Shown here one piece after another: positions 45,256 through 54,316 of a DNA stretch of 64,000 nt (position 1 is the first letter of the stretch; each line of letters starts with the position of its first letter). The notes beneath the pieces were generated by a model, which saw only the letters and a list, made by a program, of their open reading frames with translations, ran no database searches and was not told the origin of the DNA. This DNA comes from Bradyrhizobium ontarionense. Lineage in GTDB: Bacteria > Pseudomonadota > Alphaproteobacteria > Rhizobiales > Xanthobacteraceae. The stretch lies in contig NZ_CP088156.1 in the NCBI RefSeq assembly GCF_021088345.1, positions 6,935,001-6,999,000 on the forward strand. Reading direction: 5' to 3'. A program made the translations under genes and the position numbers.

Positions 45256-45284
45256 AAAAACGCCGGCGGTCCGCCGGCGTTTTT
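45256..45284. terminator. Bidirectional terminator between lipoprotein and cheZ genes
   Basis: AAAAACGCCGGCG / CGCCGGCGTTTTT, a perfect 13-bp inverted repeat with a 3-base loop. The A and T tracts on each side serve both strands. Confidence 0.93.
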
Positions 45285-45363
45285 GTTGGGAGTGTCTTCG
45301 TTGGGACGTGGTCCGGCCAAGCTTTCTGCCTAGCGGGGTCATGCGATTCCGGTCGAGAAATTC

Positions 45364-46143
45364 TCAGTTGAACATCGCGTCGATGTCGTCCTGCGAGGCG
45401 TGGCCGACTTCGCCGTCGGCCTTCGGGCCGTTCAGCAGCTTGGCATCGCCCTCGCGATGGTCGACGATCGGCGGCACATGCGCCTTGATGGCGTCGACGC
45501 CGCCCCAGATGTCCATCATCACCACGATGTGGTGCTCGATGAACTTCATGGTGGTCATGACCTTGTTGATGCGCTGGCCGGTCAGGTCCTGGAAGTTGCA
45601 GGCCTCGAAGATCGAGACCACACGCTCCTGGATCTCTTCGCTCAGGATCTTCTGCTGCTCCGCCGAGTCGACCTTGCCGAGTGCACTCGCGGCATTGTCG
45701 ATCGCTTCGGCGGCCTCCAGGATCTGCTGGGTCGCCTGCTCGGTGCCGCCGACGACCGCGCCGAGCTCGCCGTTGACCTTGGCCATCTCCTCGCCGTTGA
45801 AGCTCTTGGCGTGGAGCGTCGCGATCTCGCCCTTGGTGCGGTTGATCGCGTCGTGGATCAGGTCGAGCTCGACCTTGAGCTTTTCACACTGCTCGATCTG
45901 GGCGCGATAGGTCTCGAGCAGCGCGCGCGCTTCGGCGACCTCCCGTGCGGCGGACTCTTCGATGGCGACGTTGGCGGAACCGTTACCACCGTTGCGGATG
46001 GCGTTGCCCATCTGGGAGCGGATTGCGCGGAGCTCGTCCATGATTTCCTTGTGATGAGGGCCGATTTCGCCGCCCATCATTTCGGGCTCCGGCATATGGC
46101 CGACGATAGCTTCTTCGATACGGAAACGCTTGCGGACCGACAT
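45364..46143 (-). CDS. cheZ: Protein phosphatase CheZ
   Basis: 259 residues, mostly helical. The CheZ active-site helix is seen as FEACNFQDLTGQRINKVMTTMKFIEHHI, holding the DLTGQ motif with the catalytic Gln. A long coiled-coil hairpin precedes it (ESAAREVAEARALLETYRAQIEQCEKLKVELDLIHDAI). CheZ speeds dephosphorylation of CheY-P in chemotaxis. The C-terminal DIDAMFN end is the typical CheY-binding peptide. No other chemotaxis genes are adjacent. Longer than E. coli CheZ (214) at the N-terminus. Confidence 0.88.
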   Translation of the reverse strand: MSVRKRFRIEEAIVGHMPEPEMMGGEIGPHHKEIMDELRAIRSQMGNAIRNGGNGSANVAIEESAAREVAEARALLETYRAQIEQCEKLKVELDLIHDAINRTKGEIATLHAKSFNGEEMAKVNGELGAVVGGTEQATQQILEAAEAIDNAASALGKVDSAEQQKILSEEIQERVVSIFEACNFQDLTGQRINKVMTTMKFIEHHIVVMMDIWGGVDAIKAHVPPIVDHREGDAKLLNGPKADGEVGHASQDDIDAMFN

Positions 46144-46451
46144 GAGAGTATCCCTGACCTTTTACTGAGGTCAGTTCTACGCGGAGGCTATTTAACATCA
46201 CGTTCACGCCAGGAACCGGACTTGCGCAACGCCAGCGTGTGACGTGCACCACCGATTAACCATGGGCCTGCGCCCTTCACGCAAAATAAACGCTAGCGAT
46301 CAAATCGGCCGTGATCTGCAGCGATGGTGAATCCGGGCAGGCGCTCTGTTTACCAAAGCGATCGGGTTTTGCTCTCTATTGACGATACGCGGCGGCTTCG
46401 GATGCCTCGTGCGATGAGCAGTCACCAGACGAAACAGTACAGAGTACGTCG
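46144..46451. other. Divergent intergenic region, cheZ / L,D-transpeptidase
   Basis: A 308-base gap between divergent genes. It must hold both promoters. No repeat, operator palindrome or small gene was recognised. Confidence 0.4.
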
Positions 46452-47240
46452 ATGTTCAAATCATTCTCCACGGCGCTGCTGGCCAGCGCATGCGTCTATG
46501 CAGGTCTGGATCGCGCGGCGGCCCAGGGATTTCAGCAGCCGACCGTGATCTATAGCGGTCCGCCGCAGCAGAGCGCGCCGGTGCGCGCGGCCTATGTCGA
46601 ACGTTCGCGCATGGGCGGCGGCTTCATCGAATTCCTGTTCGGTGATCGGCAGGGCGGCCGAGGCGCTCTTCCGCCGGGCCAGCCGATGTATCAGCAGCAG
46701 CCGTCCTCCTATGAGCCGCAACGTCCGGGAATGCCCGGTATGGCGCCACAGCAGGCGCCGGACGAGGAGGCCTATGAGCAGACGCAACATCCGCTCGATC
46801 CGAAATACGAGAAACAGATCGTTGACTATGATGGCAGGGAAAGGCCCGGCACGATCGTCATCGATACACCGAACAAGTTCCTCTATCTGGTGCAGGGCGA
46901 GGGCAGGGCGCTGCGCTATGGTATCGGGGTCGGTCGCCCCGGCTTCACCTGGGCGGGCGTGAAGACGATCTCGGCCAAGCGCGAATGGCCCGACTGGACG
47001 CCGCCCGCAGAGATGCTCGCGCGCCGCCCCGATCTGCCGCGGCACATGGAGGGGGGGCCGGAAAATCCGCTCGGCGCGCGCGCAATGTATCTGGGCTCGT
47101 CGCTCTACCGGATCCACGGCTCGAACGAGCCATGGACGATCGGAACGAACGTCTCGTCGGGCTGCATCAGGATGCGCAACGAGGACGTCATCGACCTCTA
47201 TGGGCGCGTGAACGTCGGTGCCAGGGTGATCGTGCTCTGA
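46452..47240 (+). CDS. L,D-transpeptidase (YkuD domain)
   Basis: 262 residues. The signal peptide is residues 1 to about 25 (ending RAAAQ). A Pro/Gln-rich linker (about 60-110) leads to a YkuD domain that starts at GTIVIDTPNKFLYLVQGEGRALRYGIGVG. The active site is HGSNEPWTIG...SSGCIRM with His222 and catalytic Cys238. These periplasmic enzymes make 3-3 peptidoglycan cross-links or attach proteins to peptidoglycan. Bradyrhizobium-type genomes encode many. Confidence 0.92.
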   Translation: MFKSFSTALLASACVYAGLDRAAAQGFQQPTVIYSGPPQQSAPVRAAYVERSRMGGGFIEFLFGDRQGGRGALPPGQPMYQQQPSSYEPQRPGMPGMAPQQAPDEEAYEQTQHPLDPKYEKQIVDYDGRERPGTIVIDTPNKFLYLVQGEGRALRYGIGVGRPGFTWAGVKTISAKREWPDWTPPAEMLARRPDLPRHMEGGPENPLGARAMYLGSSLYRIHGSNEPWTIGTNVSSGCIRMRNEDVIDLYGRVNVGARVIVL

Positions 47241-47273
47241 CGACCAACGTTCTGATGGCAATCATCATGCAAC

Positions 47274-47297
47274 AAGGCCGCCCCATCGGGCGGCCTT
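47274..47297. terminator. Hairpin terminator between convergent genes
   Basis: AAGGCCGCCC / GGGCGGCCTT, a perfect 10-bp stem with loop CATC, between the L,D-transpeptidase stop and the convergent DUF2076 gene. T-tracts are weak on both sides. Confidence 0.75.
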
Positions 47298-47330
47298 CGT
47301 AGTTCCGATCGTCGTTACGACGACGCTGCG

Positions 47331-48125
47331 TCACGCGTAGTCGCTGCCGCCATCGTCATTGCCGTCATCGGCATCGAAATCCGTCTCGTCACTGTCATTG
47401 CCGCCATCATCGGAGGAGGCCTGGTCGAACAGGCCGGTGCGACCGCCGCCGTCGCCGGAGCGGCCGATGTCGTCGAGCCCGGCATCGCGCGCAAGCGAGC
47501 CGCTGGACTGGTCGCTCCACGGACTGCCGCCGCCGCGCTCCTCAACGATCGTCGTGTCACCGAACGCCTGATGCTGGCCGCCGCCCATCATCGAGCGGAT
47601 GCCGCCGAGCAGCAGCGAGCCGCCGACCATGCCGGCCGCGGCGGCTGCCGCCGTTCCCAGGAACGAGCCACCTCCGCCGCCGAACATGCCGCCGCGCGGC
47701 TGGCCAAAGCCGCCCTGATCATAGGGGCCGGGCTGGCTGGGATAGCCGGGCTGGCCCTGATAGGCCGGGGGCATGGCTTGGCCGCTGTTCCAGACCGGCC
47801 GGCTCGACGAAGGCGGAGGGACGTTGGGAACCGAGCCGCGGCTGCTGCTCGAGCCGAAGATGCTGTCACGCATCGAATCGAGGAAACCGCCGGACTGAGC
47901 CTGTTGCGCGCCTTGCGCGTGCTGCAGCTCCTCGATGCGGGCATTGGCGCGCTTCAGGGCCTCGTCCTGCACCAGCACCGTCTGCACCAGCGCGTAGACG
48001 GCATTCGGGGCGCGCTGCAGCGCCTGGGCGATCGCGGCAGCGGCCTCCGGATCACGCGGCGCACTCTCCAACGTGGCAAGCCGGTCGAACAGATCGTCGA
48101 TGAGTTGGCGTTCTTGCGGTGTCAT
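47331..48125 (-). CDS. DUF2076 domain protein
   Basis: 264 residues. The N-terminal DUF2076 helical region (MTPQERQLIDDLFDRLATLESAPRDPEAAAAIAQALQRAPNAVYALVQTVLVQDEALKRANARIEELQ) is followed by a Pro/Gly/Gln-rich linker, a glycine-rich hydrophobic segment (SFLGTAAAAAAGMVGGSLLLGGIRSMMGG) that could cross the membrane, and a very acidic tail (DETDFDADDGNDDGG). Function unknown in the family. Starts at ATG 48125 with AGGAGAA upstream. Confidence 0.85.
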   Translation of the reverse strand: MTPQERQLIDDLFDRLATLESAPRDPEAAAAIAQALQRAPNAVYALVQTVLVQDEALKRANARIEELQHAQGAQQAQSGGFLDSMRDSIFGSSSSRGSVPNVPPPSSSRPVWNSGQAMPPAYQGQPGYPSQPGPYDQGGFGQPRGGMFGGGGGSFLGTAAAAAAGMVGGSLLLGGIRSMMGGGQHQAFGDTTIVEERGGGSPWSDQSSGSLARDAGLDDIGRSGDGGGRTGLFDQASSDDGGNDSDETDFDADDGNDDGGSDYA

Positions 48126-48334
48126 GTGGTTCTCCTGCCGCTTGCCTTGTTCCGGCGAAGCGCGGCCAAGATTTAGGGGGACTTTGTGGTCCGGCCAGTC
48201 GGGCCGCGGATTAAATTTCCGTATGCGACAAAGCGTCTATGGACTTGCGAAGCGCTTTCGACTGCACGCTACCTCCATTCAAGATGAAACGCCGTCAAAT
48301 GGCGTTTTGTTCGTCGTTGGCGCGAAAGATCGGT

Positions 48335-49177
48335 TCAGGCGAGCGTCATCCGGCGGCGGTCCAGCAGAGCGGGAAAGTGCTCGCCGGCGAGATAGGCATG
48401 CTCATGCTCGCGTTGCACGGTCAAAGGATCGAGCTCGATGAGGACATCATCGACGAAGCCGGGATGGCACATCACGAGGCCGTGCTCGGGAAGCTCGTCC
48501 AGAAAGCCGTCCATCAGGCTTCCAAAGTCCGACGCCTTGGTGAAGTCGTAGGCGCCGGCGAAGCCGGGATTGAAGGCAATCTCGGCGCGCGTGGCGTAAC
48601 GACGAAACTGCGCGCTGAGCACATCGAGCAGCAGCGCCTTCGGCGCCGTCAGCCGTTGCAGCAGCGGCAGGTTCCGGCCGCCCTGGCGGACCCAGGCCGA
48701 AGGCGCGGCTTCCTTCACGGCGGCGAGAAAGCCATCGCGCACCTGCGGATAGAGCTGCGCATGCTGATGGCCGTCGACGAAATCAGGCGCGCGGCCGAAC
48801 AGCTCGCTGAACACCGCCAGCTGAACCATGACCTCGGCGCGGATCATGTCGGGATCAAGCCGGCGGGTCAGTCCGGCCCGGAGCAGTTTGGGAAAGGGCG
48901 GAAACATGCCACCCTCCGAGGGACGGAAATGCATTGTCAGCGGCCGGAACGGCGCGGTCAGCGTCACATGCAGGCCGATCGCGCAACGCGGACTATCGGC
49001 GGCGACCTTGGTCAGCTCCGCGACCTCGTCGCGCCCGATCGCCGTGCCCACGGTCATCACCGAGGTCGCATTCAAACGACCGCGCGCGATCAGGTCGCGA
49101 ATGGCGCGATTGACCCCCGGACTGATGCCGTAGTCATCGGCGCACAGCCAGATGCGCCGGTGCGCCGTTTCGCTCAT
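48335..49177 (-). CDS. ChbG/HpnK (YdjC) family deacetylase
   Basis: 280 residues. Metal-site motifs are the N-terminal CADDYGISPGVNRAI (two Asp), IGLHVTLTAP (His) and VDGHQHAQLYP (His pair), with VMCHPG late. YdjC enzymes deacetylate N-acetylated sugars; HpnK is linked to hopanoid genes. Its ATG overlaps the TGA of the upstream glycosyltransferase (ATGA, 49174-49177), so the two are coupled and probably act on the same lipid-linked sugar (inference). No other hopanoid gene is nearby, so the HpnK role itself is not supported. Confidence 0.87.
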   Translation of the reverse strand: MSETAHRRIWLCADDYGISPGVNRAIRDLIARGRLNATSVMTVGTAIGRDEVAELTKVAADSPRCAIGLHVTLTAPFRPLTMHFRPSEGGMFPPFPKLLRAGLTRRLDPDMIRAEVMVQLAVFSELFGRAPDFVDGHQHAQLYPQVRDGFLAAVKEAAPSAWVRQGGRNLPLLQRLTAPKALLLDVLSAQFRRYATRAEIAFNPGFAGAYDFTKASDFGSLMDGFLDELPEHGLVMCHPGFVDDVLIELDPLTVQREHEHAYLAGEHFPALLDRRRMTLA

Positions 49178-50217
49178 TCGGCGGCAGTCCTCTCGACGCC
49201 ATCGTTGCGGGCCTCGACGGTGGCGCGCTTCTCGCTGTGCTCGGCAACGAAGTAGATCGGACGCGCCTTCAGCTCGGACAGGATCTTGCCGATATATTCG
49301 CCCATGATGCCGATCATGATCAGCTGCACACCGCCGATCGTCATCAGGCCGACCATCAGCGAGGGATAGCCGGGCACCGACTTGCCGGTGGTGAAGGTCT
49401 CCCACAGGATCGAGAGGCCGAACAGGAACGCCCCCGACGCCAGCAGGATGCCGAGCAGGCTGGCGAAGCGCAGCGGCGCGACCGAGAACGAGGTCAGGCC
49501 CTCGATCGACAGCCCGAGCAGGCTCGTCAGGTTGAAGGTCGTGACGCCATGGGCGCGCTGTGCGGGCTCATAGTCGACGCGGATCTGGCGAAAGCCGATC
49601 CAGCTCGCCAGTCCCTTGAAGAAGCGGTTGCGCTCGGGCAGTTGCCGTAGCGCGGCTACCGCGCGCGGCGACAGTAGACGGAAGTCGCCGGCATCCTCGG
49701 GGATCTTCTGGCGCGCGCCCCAGTTGATCAGGGCATAGAAGCCGTGAACCGCCACGCGGCGCAGGAACGGCTCGTTGTCGCGATGCGCCTTCGCGGTATA
49801 GACGACGTCGTAGCCGTCCTTGATCCAGTGCGTGACGAGCTGCTCGACCAGGGCCGGTGGATGCTGGCCGTCGCCGTCCATGAACAGCACGGCGCCGCGA
49901 CGGGCATGATCGAGGCCCGCGATCAGCGCCGCCTCCTTGCCGAAATTGCGCGACAGCGACACCACCTGCACGTCGAGCGCATCGGCCTGCAGGGTGCGCG
50001 CGATCGCGAGCGTGTTGTCGCGGCTGCCGTCGTCGACATAGACGAGCTCGCAGGCGAGGCCGAAGCGTTGCCGCAAGCTGCGCGCCAGGCCGTTCAGCCG
50101 CTCGTGCAGCGCCGTCAGTCCCGCGCCCTCGTTGTAGACGGGGATAACGATCGACAGTCCCTGCGACGCGGCGTCGGCCGCAGTCGTGGTCAGATCCGAC
50201 ACGTCAGTACCCAGCAT
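49174..50217 (-). CDS. Family 2 glycosyltransferase with C-terminal membrane helices (ArnC/DPM-like)
   Basis: 347 residues. The GT-A domain starts LSIVIPVYNEGAGLTALHERL, with VYVDDGSRDNT, the metal-binding VLFMDGDGQHPPALVEQL, and the acceptor segment PEDAGDFRLLSPRAVAALRQLPERNRFFKGLASWIGF. Two hydrophobic helices at about 235-300 anchor it. This layout matches polyprenyl-phosphate glycosyltransferases (ArnC, dolichol-phosphate mannose synthase types), which load a sugar onto undecaprenyl phosphate at the inner membrane. Coupled to the deacetylase by a 4-base overlap. Confidence 0.9.
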   Translation of the reverse strand: MLGTDVSDLTTTAADAASQGLSIVIPVYNEGAGLTALHERLNGLARSLRQRFGLACELVYVDDGSRDNTLAIARTLQADALDVQVVSLSRNFGKEAALIAGLDHARRGAVLFMDGDGQHPPALVEQLVTHWIKDGYDVVYTAKAHRDNEPFLRRVAVHGFYALINWGARQKIPEDAGDFRLLSPRAVAALRQLPERNRFFKGLASWIGFRQIRVDYEPAQRAHGVTTFNLTSLLGLSIEGLTSFSVAPLRFASLLGILLASGAFLFGLSILWETFTTGKSVPGYPSLMVGLMTIGGVQLIMIGIMGEYIGKILSELKARPIYFVAEHSEKRATVEARNDGVERTAAE

Positions 50218-50287
50218 TGCTCAGCGTCCTCGTTCTCCTACCAACATATGGTAGTCTCATTCACCTGTCGCTACGATGAACGGCGAT

Positions 50288-51265
50288 TTATGATCGCAGG
50301 AAGGCCTCGAGACGGGCAAACAGCGGATTCTCGCGGTCGAGCACGTAGTCGAGCGAGGCGACCGAGACGGTCTCGGCGCCGTGCGCGCGCAGGAAGCTGC
50401 CGAGCGCATAGATCTGCGCCGGCGGGCAGTGCAGGGTCAGCATGCCGGATGAGGTCGGGCCGCCGAACGGCGCCACGACGCCGAACCGATTGTGCGCTTC
50501 GGTCAGCATTGCTGCGTCGCACCCTTTGAATCTCGTGCGGACCTCGCGGTATTTGCTCGCACGGGCGCGGGCATGGATGTGATCGAGAATGATCCGGGCG
50601 CTCTCGCGCGGACCGTCCGACCAGTCGGCCTCGCGCGAGGCGACCAGATTGGCCTGGCTGCGCAGGATCACGCCGTCATCCAGCACCTTGAGGCCGTTGG
50701 CGGCCAGGGTCGAGCCCGTGCTGGTGATGTCGACGATCAGTTCGGCCGTGCCGACGGCGGGGGCGCCTTCGGTCGCTCCGGCGCTTTCGACGATGCGGTA
50801 ATCGACGATGCCGTGGGCAGCGAAGAAGCTGCGCGTCAGGTTGATGTACTTGGTCGCGACGCGCATGCGCCTGTTGTGCTGGGCACGGAAGCCGGTCGTC
50901 ACGTCGTCGAGATCGGCCATGGTGCGCACGTCGATCCAGGACTGCGGCACCGCGACCACGACGTTGGCGCCGCCGAAGCCGAGCGTGTCGATCAGGAGCA
51001 CGCGCTTGTCGGCGTCGGTGATGCTCTCGCGCACCAGGTCCTCGCCGGTGACGCCGAGATGCACGGTGCCGCGCGCCAGTTGCGAGGCGATTTCACTCGC
51101 AGAAAGATAGGCGATCTCGACATTGTCGAGGCCTGCGATCGTGCCGCGATAGTCGCGCGCACCGCCCGGCTTGGACAAGGTCAGTCCGGCGCGGCCGAAG
51201 AATGCCTCCGCATTCTCCTGCAGACGTCCCTTGGATGGAACGGCGAGAACGAGGGGGCCGCTCAT
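50288..51265 (-). CDS. hisG: ATP phosphoribosyltransferase catalytic subunit HisG
   Basis: 325 residues, first enzyme of histidine synthesis. The catalytic part shows [34 protein letters not shown] and the PRPP loop [36 protein letters not shown]. It is longer than short-form HisG (about 210-230), with an extra C-terminal domain after residue ~240, yet lies directly downstream of hisZ, overlapping it by four bases. Short forms need HisZ and long forms normally do not, so the pairing is noteworthy. Confidence 0.94.
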   Translation of the reverse strand: MSGPLVLAVPSKGRLQENAEAFFGRAGLTLSKPGGARDYRGTIAGLDNVEIAYLSASEIASQLARGTVHLGVTGEDLVRESITDADKRVLLIDTLGFGGANVVVAVPQSWIDVRTMADLDDVTTGFRAQHNRRMRVATKYINLTRSFFAAHGIVDYRIVESAGATEGAPAVGTAELIVDITSTGSTLAANGLKVLDDGVILRSQANLVASREADWSDGPRESARIILDHIHARARASKYREVRTRFKGCDAAMLTEAHNRFGVVAPFGGPTSSGMLTLHCPPAQIYALGSFLRAHGAETVSVASLDYVLDRENPLFARLEAFLRS

Positions 51266-52422
51266 GATGCTCTCCCGCGCGAGGTCTTGCTGGCGCCGCC
51301 GCTCCGGGCGAGGCCCTCGATCCAGATCGAGAAGCCCACCGCGGGAATAGGCTCGGGAGCGCCGAGCTGGCTCAGCAGGCCGTCGTAACGGCCGCCTGCG
51401 ACCAGCGGCTCGTCGCCATTGCCTTTGCGATGCAGCTCGAACTCGAAGCCGGTGTAGTAGTCGAGGCCGCGGCCGAAGCCGGTGGCGAAGCGCACCCGCC
51501 CGAGGTCGATGCCGCGCGCCGCCATGAAGCCGGTGCGGGCGTCGAGCGCGTCGATGGCAGCGGCGAGGTCGAGCTGGGCGTCGGCGGCGAGGGCGCGGAG
51601 CTGTTCGACTGATTCCGTCGGGCTGCCGCCGATCGCGAGGAAACGCTTGATCAGGTTGAGCGCGTCGCGCGGCAGCGCGCCGCCCTTCAAGGTGGATTGC
51701 TCCAGGAAGCGATCGGCGATCTCAGCCACTGTGCGGCCACCGACAACCGCGGCGCCCGCGATCGACATCAGGTCGGTGACGAGGGCGAGCGCCGCCTTGC
51801 GATCCGATCCGGCCAGCGCGGCGAGCACGCCTTCATATTCGTTGCGGGTTGCCGCCGAAGCGACCGCCAGCCGTTCCAGGTCCTGCTCCAGGGTGACCTT
51901 GCGGTTGAAATCCTTGATCAGCCGGCGCCGCCACACCGGATAGAGGTCGAGCGCATCGACCAGGGCGGTGAACAGTGCGACATCCCCGGTGCGGATATCG
52001 ATCTCGTCCAGGCCGGCCGTCGCCGTGGCTTCGATCGCCAGCGCCAGCATCTCGGCATCGGCCGCCGGTCGATCCTTGCGGCCGAACGATTCGATTCCGG
52101 CCTGCAGGAACTCACTCGGACGGCTTCCTCGGTATCTAAACACCGGACCAAGATAACTGAACCCGGCCGCCTGACCGGCGCGGGCCGAGGCCAGGTAATC
52201 ACAGGCGACGGGGATGGTCAGATCAGGCCGCAGACACAGCTCTTCGCCGTTGGCATCGGTGGTGAGGTACAGGCTCTTGCGCATGTCTTCCCCGGAGAGG
52301 TCCAGGAAAGGCTCAGCCGGCTGCAGGATGGCCGGCTCGGCGCGTTGATATCCGGCCTGGGCGAATGCCTGCAGCAGCGTGTCCGCCCACGCGGCGGGTC
52401 CGGTCGGAGCGGGTCCGGTCAT
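51262..52422 (-). CDS. hisZ: ATP phosphoribosyltransferase regulatory subunit HisZ
   Basis: 386 residues, a histidyl-tRNA synthetase-like paralogue without anticodon domain that regulates HisG. Class II motifs are seen ([74 protein letters not shown]) along with [16 protein letters not shown] and [17 protein letters not shown]. The gene overlaps hisG by four bases. Start ATG 52422. Confidence 0.93.
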   Translation of the reverse strand: MTGPAPTGPAAWADTLLQAFAQAGYQRAEPAILQPAEPFLDLSGEDMRKSLYLTTDANGEELCLRPDLTIPVACDYLASARAGQAAGFSYLGPVFRYRGSRPSEFLQAGIESFGRKDRPAADAEMLALAIEATATAGLDEIDIRTGDVALFTALVDALDLYPVWRRRLIKDFNRKVTLEQDLERLAVASAATRNEYEGVLAALAGSDRKAALALVTDLMSIAGAAVVGGRTVAEIADRFLEQSTLKGGALPRDALNLIKRFLAIGGSPTESVEQLRALAADAQLDLAAAIDALDARTGFMAARGIDLGRVRFATGFGRGLDYYTGFEFELHRKGNGDEPLVAGGRYDGLLSQLGAPEPIPAVGFSIWIEGLARSGGASKTSRGRAS

Positions 52423-52541
52423 GACGGTCCAAATTCCAAAATGGATCGAGCCCCCTGAGGGGGCGGCGGCTGCCCCTTAGCATGGTCATCCCGTGGATTC
52501 GACCATGAATGGCCACGGCAGGCCACAATCGGCGCGACCGC

Positions 52542-53297
52542 TTAACCGGTTTGTTTTCCCCAATCGCCCAAGGTCGCCTGGACCAAAGCGAGAGCCGCAA
52601 CGCCGGCCGTATCGGCACGCAGGATACGCGGCCCCAGCGCCAGTCGGGTCACGCAAGGCTGCCGCAGCAACAGCTCCCGCTCGTCGGCGGCAAAGCCGCC
52701 CTCGGGGCCGATCAGGACGTCGATGCCCGCGTGCGGGTCCTTGGCGTCGTGCAGGGCCCGTACCGGGTCGGCCACATCGGCCGCCTCGTCGCAGAACACC
52801 AGCAGCCGCGACGGTGGCCGCTGGTCGAGGAAGTGTGCCAGCGGCACCGGATCCCTGACTTCGGCCAGGCTGAGGATGCCGCATTGCTCGGCCGCCTCGA
52901 TCACATTGGCGCGCATCCGCTCGCCGTTCACCCGCGACACCTGGGTGTGGCGCGTGATGACCGGCTCCAGGCGCGAGGCGCCCATCTCGACGGCCTTCTG
53001 CACCATGTAGTCGAGACGGGCGTGCTTGAGCGGCGCAAACACATAGGCGACGTCGGGGAGGTGGTTCTGAAGCCGGGTCCGGTGCCGGACCGTGAGGCTG
53101 TCCGGCCGCTTGCGGCCTTGGATGGCCGCCTGCCACTCGCCGTCACGCCCGTTGAAGACCAGCACATGGTCGCCTGCGCCAAGGCGCAGCACGTTGCCGA
53201 GGTAATTGCTCTGGTCGCGGTCCAGCCCGACCGCGCCTCCTTCCTGCAGGGGCGCGTCGACGAACAGGCGCGGGGCGATGAAGTCGTATTCGGGCAT
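52542..53297 (-). CDS. rsmE: 16S rRNA (uracil-1498-N3)-methyltransferase RsmE
   Basis: 251 residues, a SPOUT-class methyltransferase. The N-terminal PUA-like part has YLGNVLRLGAGDHVLVFNGRDGEW. The knotted C-terminal domain shows LDYMVQKAVEMGASRLEPVITRHTQ, LIGPEGGFAADE and LGPRILRADTAGVAALALVQATLGDW, all typical of RsmE. ATG 53297 (MPEYDFIAPRLF) is preferred to one six bases upstream. Cytoplasmic, acts on the 30S subunit. Confidence 0.93.
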   Translation of the reverse strand: MPEYDFIAPRLFVDAPLQEGGAVGLDRDQSNYLGNVLRLGAGDHVLVFNGRDGEWQAAIQGRKRPDSLTVRHRTRLQNHLPDVAYVFAPLKHARLDYMVQKAVEMGASRLEPVITRHTQVSRVNGERMRANVIEAAEQCGILSLAEVRDPVPLAHFLDQRPPSRLLVFCDEAADVADPVRALHDAKDPHAGIDVLIGPEGGFAADERELLLRQPCVTRLALGPRILRADTAGVAALALVQATLGDWGKQTG

Positions 53298-53543
53298 GCA
53301 CAACCGGACACTGAAGGGAACCAGGGTTCCTTGATGGATCTGGGCTGGCTGGAAAGCAGACGGACGCGCGCCAGAACCGGCTGCATCGGCGATGGCGCCT
53401 TTTGGTCGCGCTGTCGACAGATTTTTCCGCTTGGGTGGAAGGCGTTATGGCGACCGTCCCCTCGGGCGCGATTCCGGGCGACGCCGGACGCCGTGGCAAC
53501 AAGCGCAAGCTCTTGGCGACGAGCTTCGGCGAGGAGAATAGCC

Positions 53544-54074
53544 GTGATCTGCAGACCTACGACCCGGACTCTTTGGGCTCTCGCCACCGTCCTCACGGTG
53601 ATGGTTGCCGGCCCTTGCCGGGCCGACGACAAGGGCGCCGGCGCGCCCAGGATGATGGATTCCGCGGCTCCCGGCGGAGCCGGAATGGCCGCCATGGGCG
53701 GCTTTCGCCCGCCCGAAAGCTGTCTGAAGGAGTTCACGCCGCTGCGCGACGAGACCGCCCGCCGCGCCAAGCTGATCAAGGTGGCGACCGAGCATCGCTT
53801 TGCGCCTGGGGAGGCCTGCCGGCTGGTGCACGATTACGAGCTCGCCCAGACGAAAATGATCGACTACGCGGTCGCGCATGCTTCGGCGTGCGGCATCCCG
53901 GTCAAGATCACGGACCAGCTCAGGGCGAATCACGAAAATACACTGGCCTTGATGCGGAAGGTCTGTACGGTCACTTGGAACTTCGAGCCGAGCCGGGATG
54001 CGGGACAGCCGGCGCCGCGCATGGTTCAGGGGGCCGCGAATCGAATTGCGGCGTCAGGCATGGCCCGGCTTTGA
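53544..54074 (+). CDS. Exported four-cysteine protein, first of a tandem pair
   Basis: 176 residues from GTG 53544, which has GAGGAGA eight bases upstream. A signal peptide (to about CRA) and a Met/Gly-rich linker lead to a helical domain of ~85 residues: CLKEFTPLRDETARRAKLIKVATEHRFAPGEACRLVHDYELAQTKMIDYAVAHASACGIP...ANHENTLALMRKVC. The four Cys are at the same places as in the next gene's product, so two periplasmic disulfides are likely. I recognise no named family. Duplicated in tandem. Confidence 0.75.
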   Translation: MICRPTTRTLWALATVLTVMVAGPCRADDKGAGAPRMMDSAAPGGAGMAAMGGFRPPESCLKEFTPLRDETARRAKLIKVATEHRFAPGEACRLVHDYELAQTKMIDYAVAHASACGIPVKITDQLRANHENTLALMRKVCTVTWNFEPSRDAGQPAPRMVQGAANRIAASGMARL

Positions 54075-54316
54075 GCGCTGGTTGCGGCGACGGGCGCGTC
54101 CGGGGCGTCGAATGAACCTTATCCCGGCCTGACATTCGGGTCGGCACGAATTTGTGACCGATACGGACCGTTTTGGGGCTCGGACTGCGTCTCTCCGCCG
54201 CGGATGTGCCAAACTCCGCGGTTGTGCCGGGCGGGCGGGAATCGTAAAAGCCCCGGATCGGATCGTGCTTTCGTCCGGAAGTGTTGAGGATTCTTGGTCT
54301 TGCCGGAGAACCAGCC

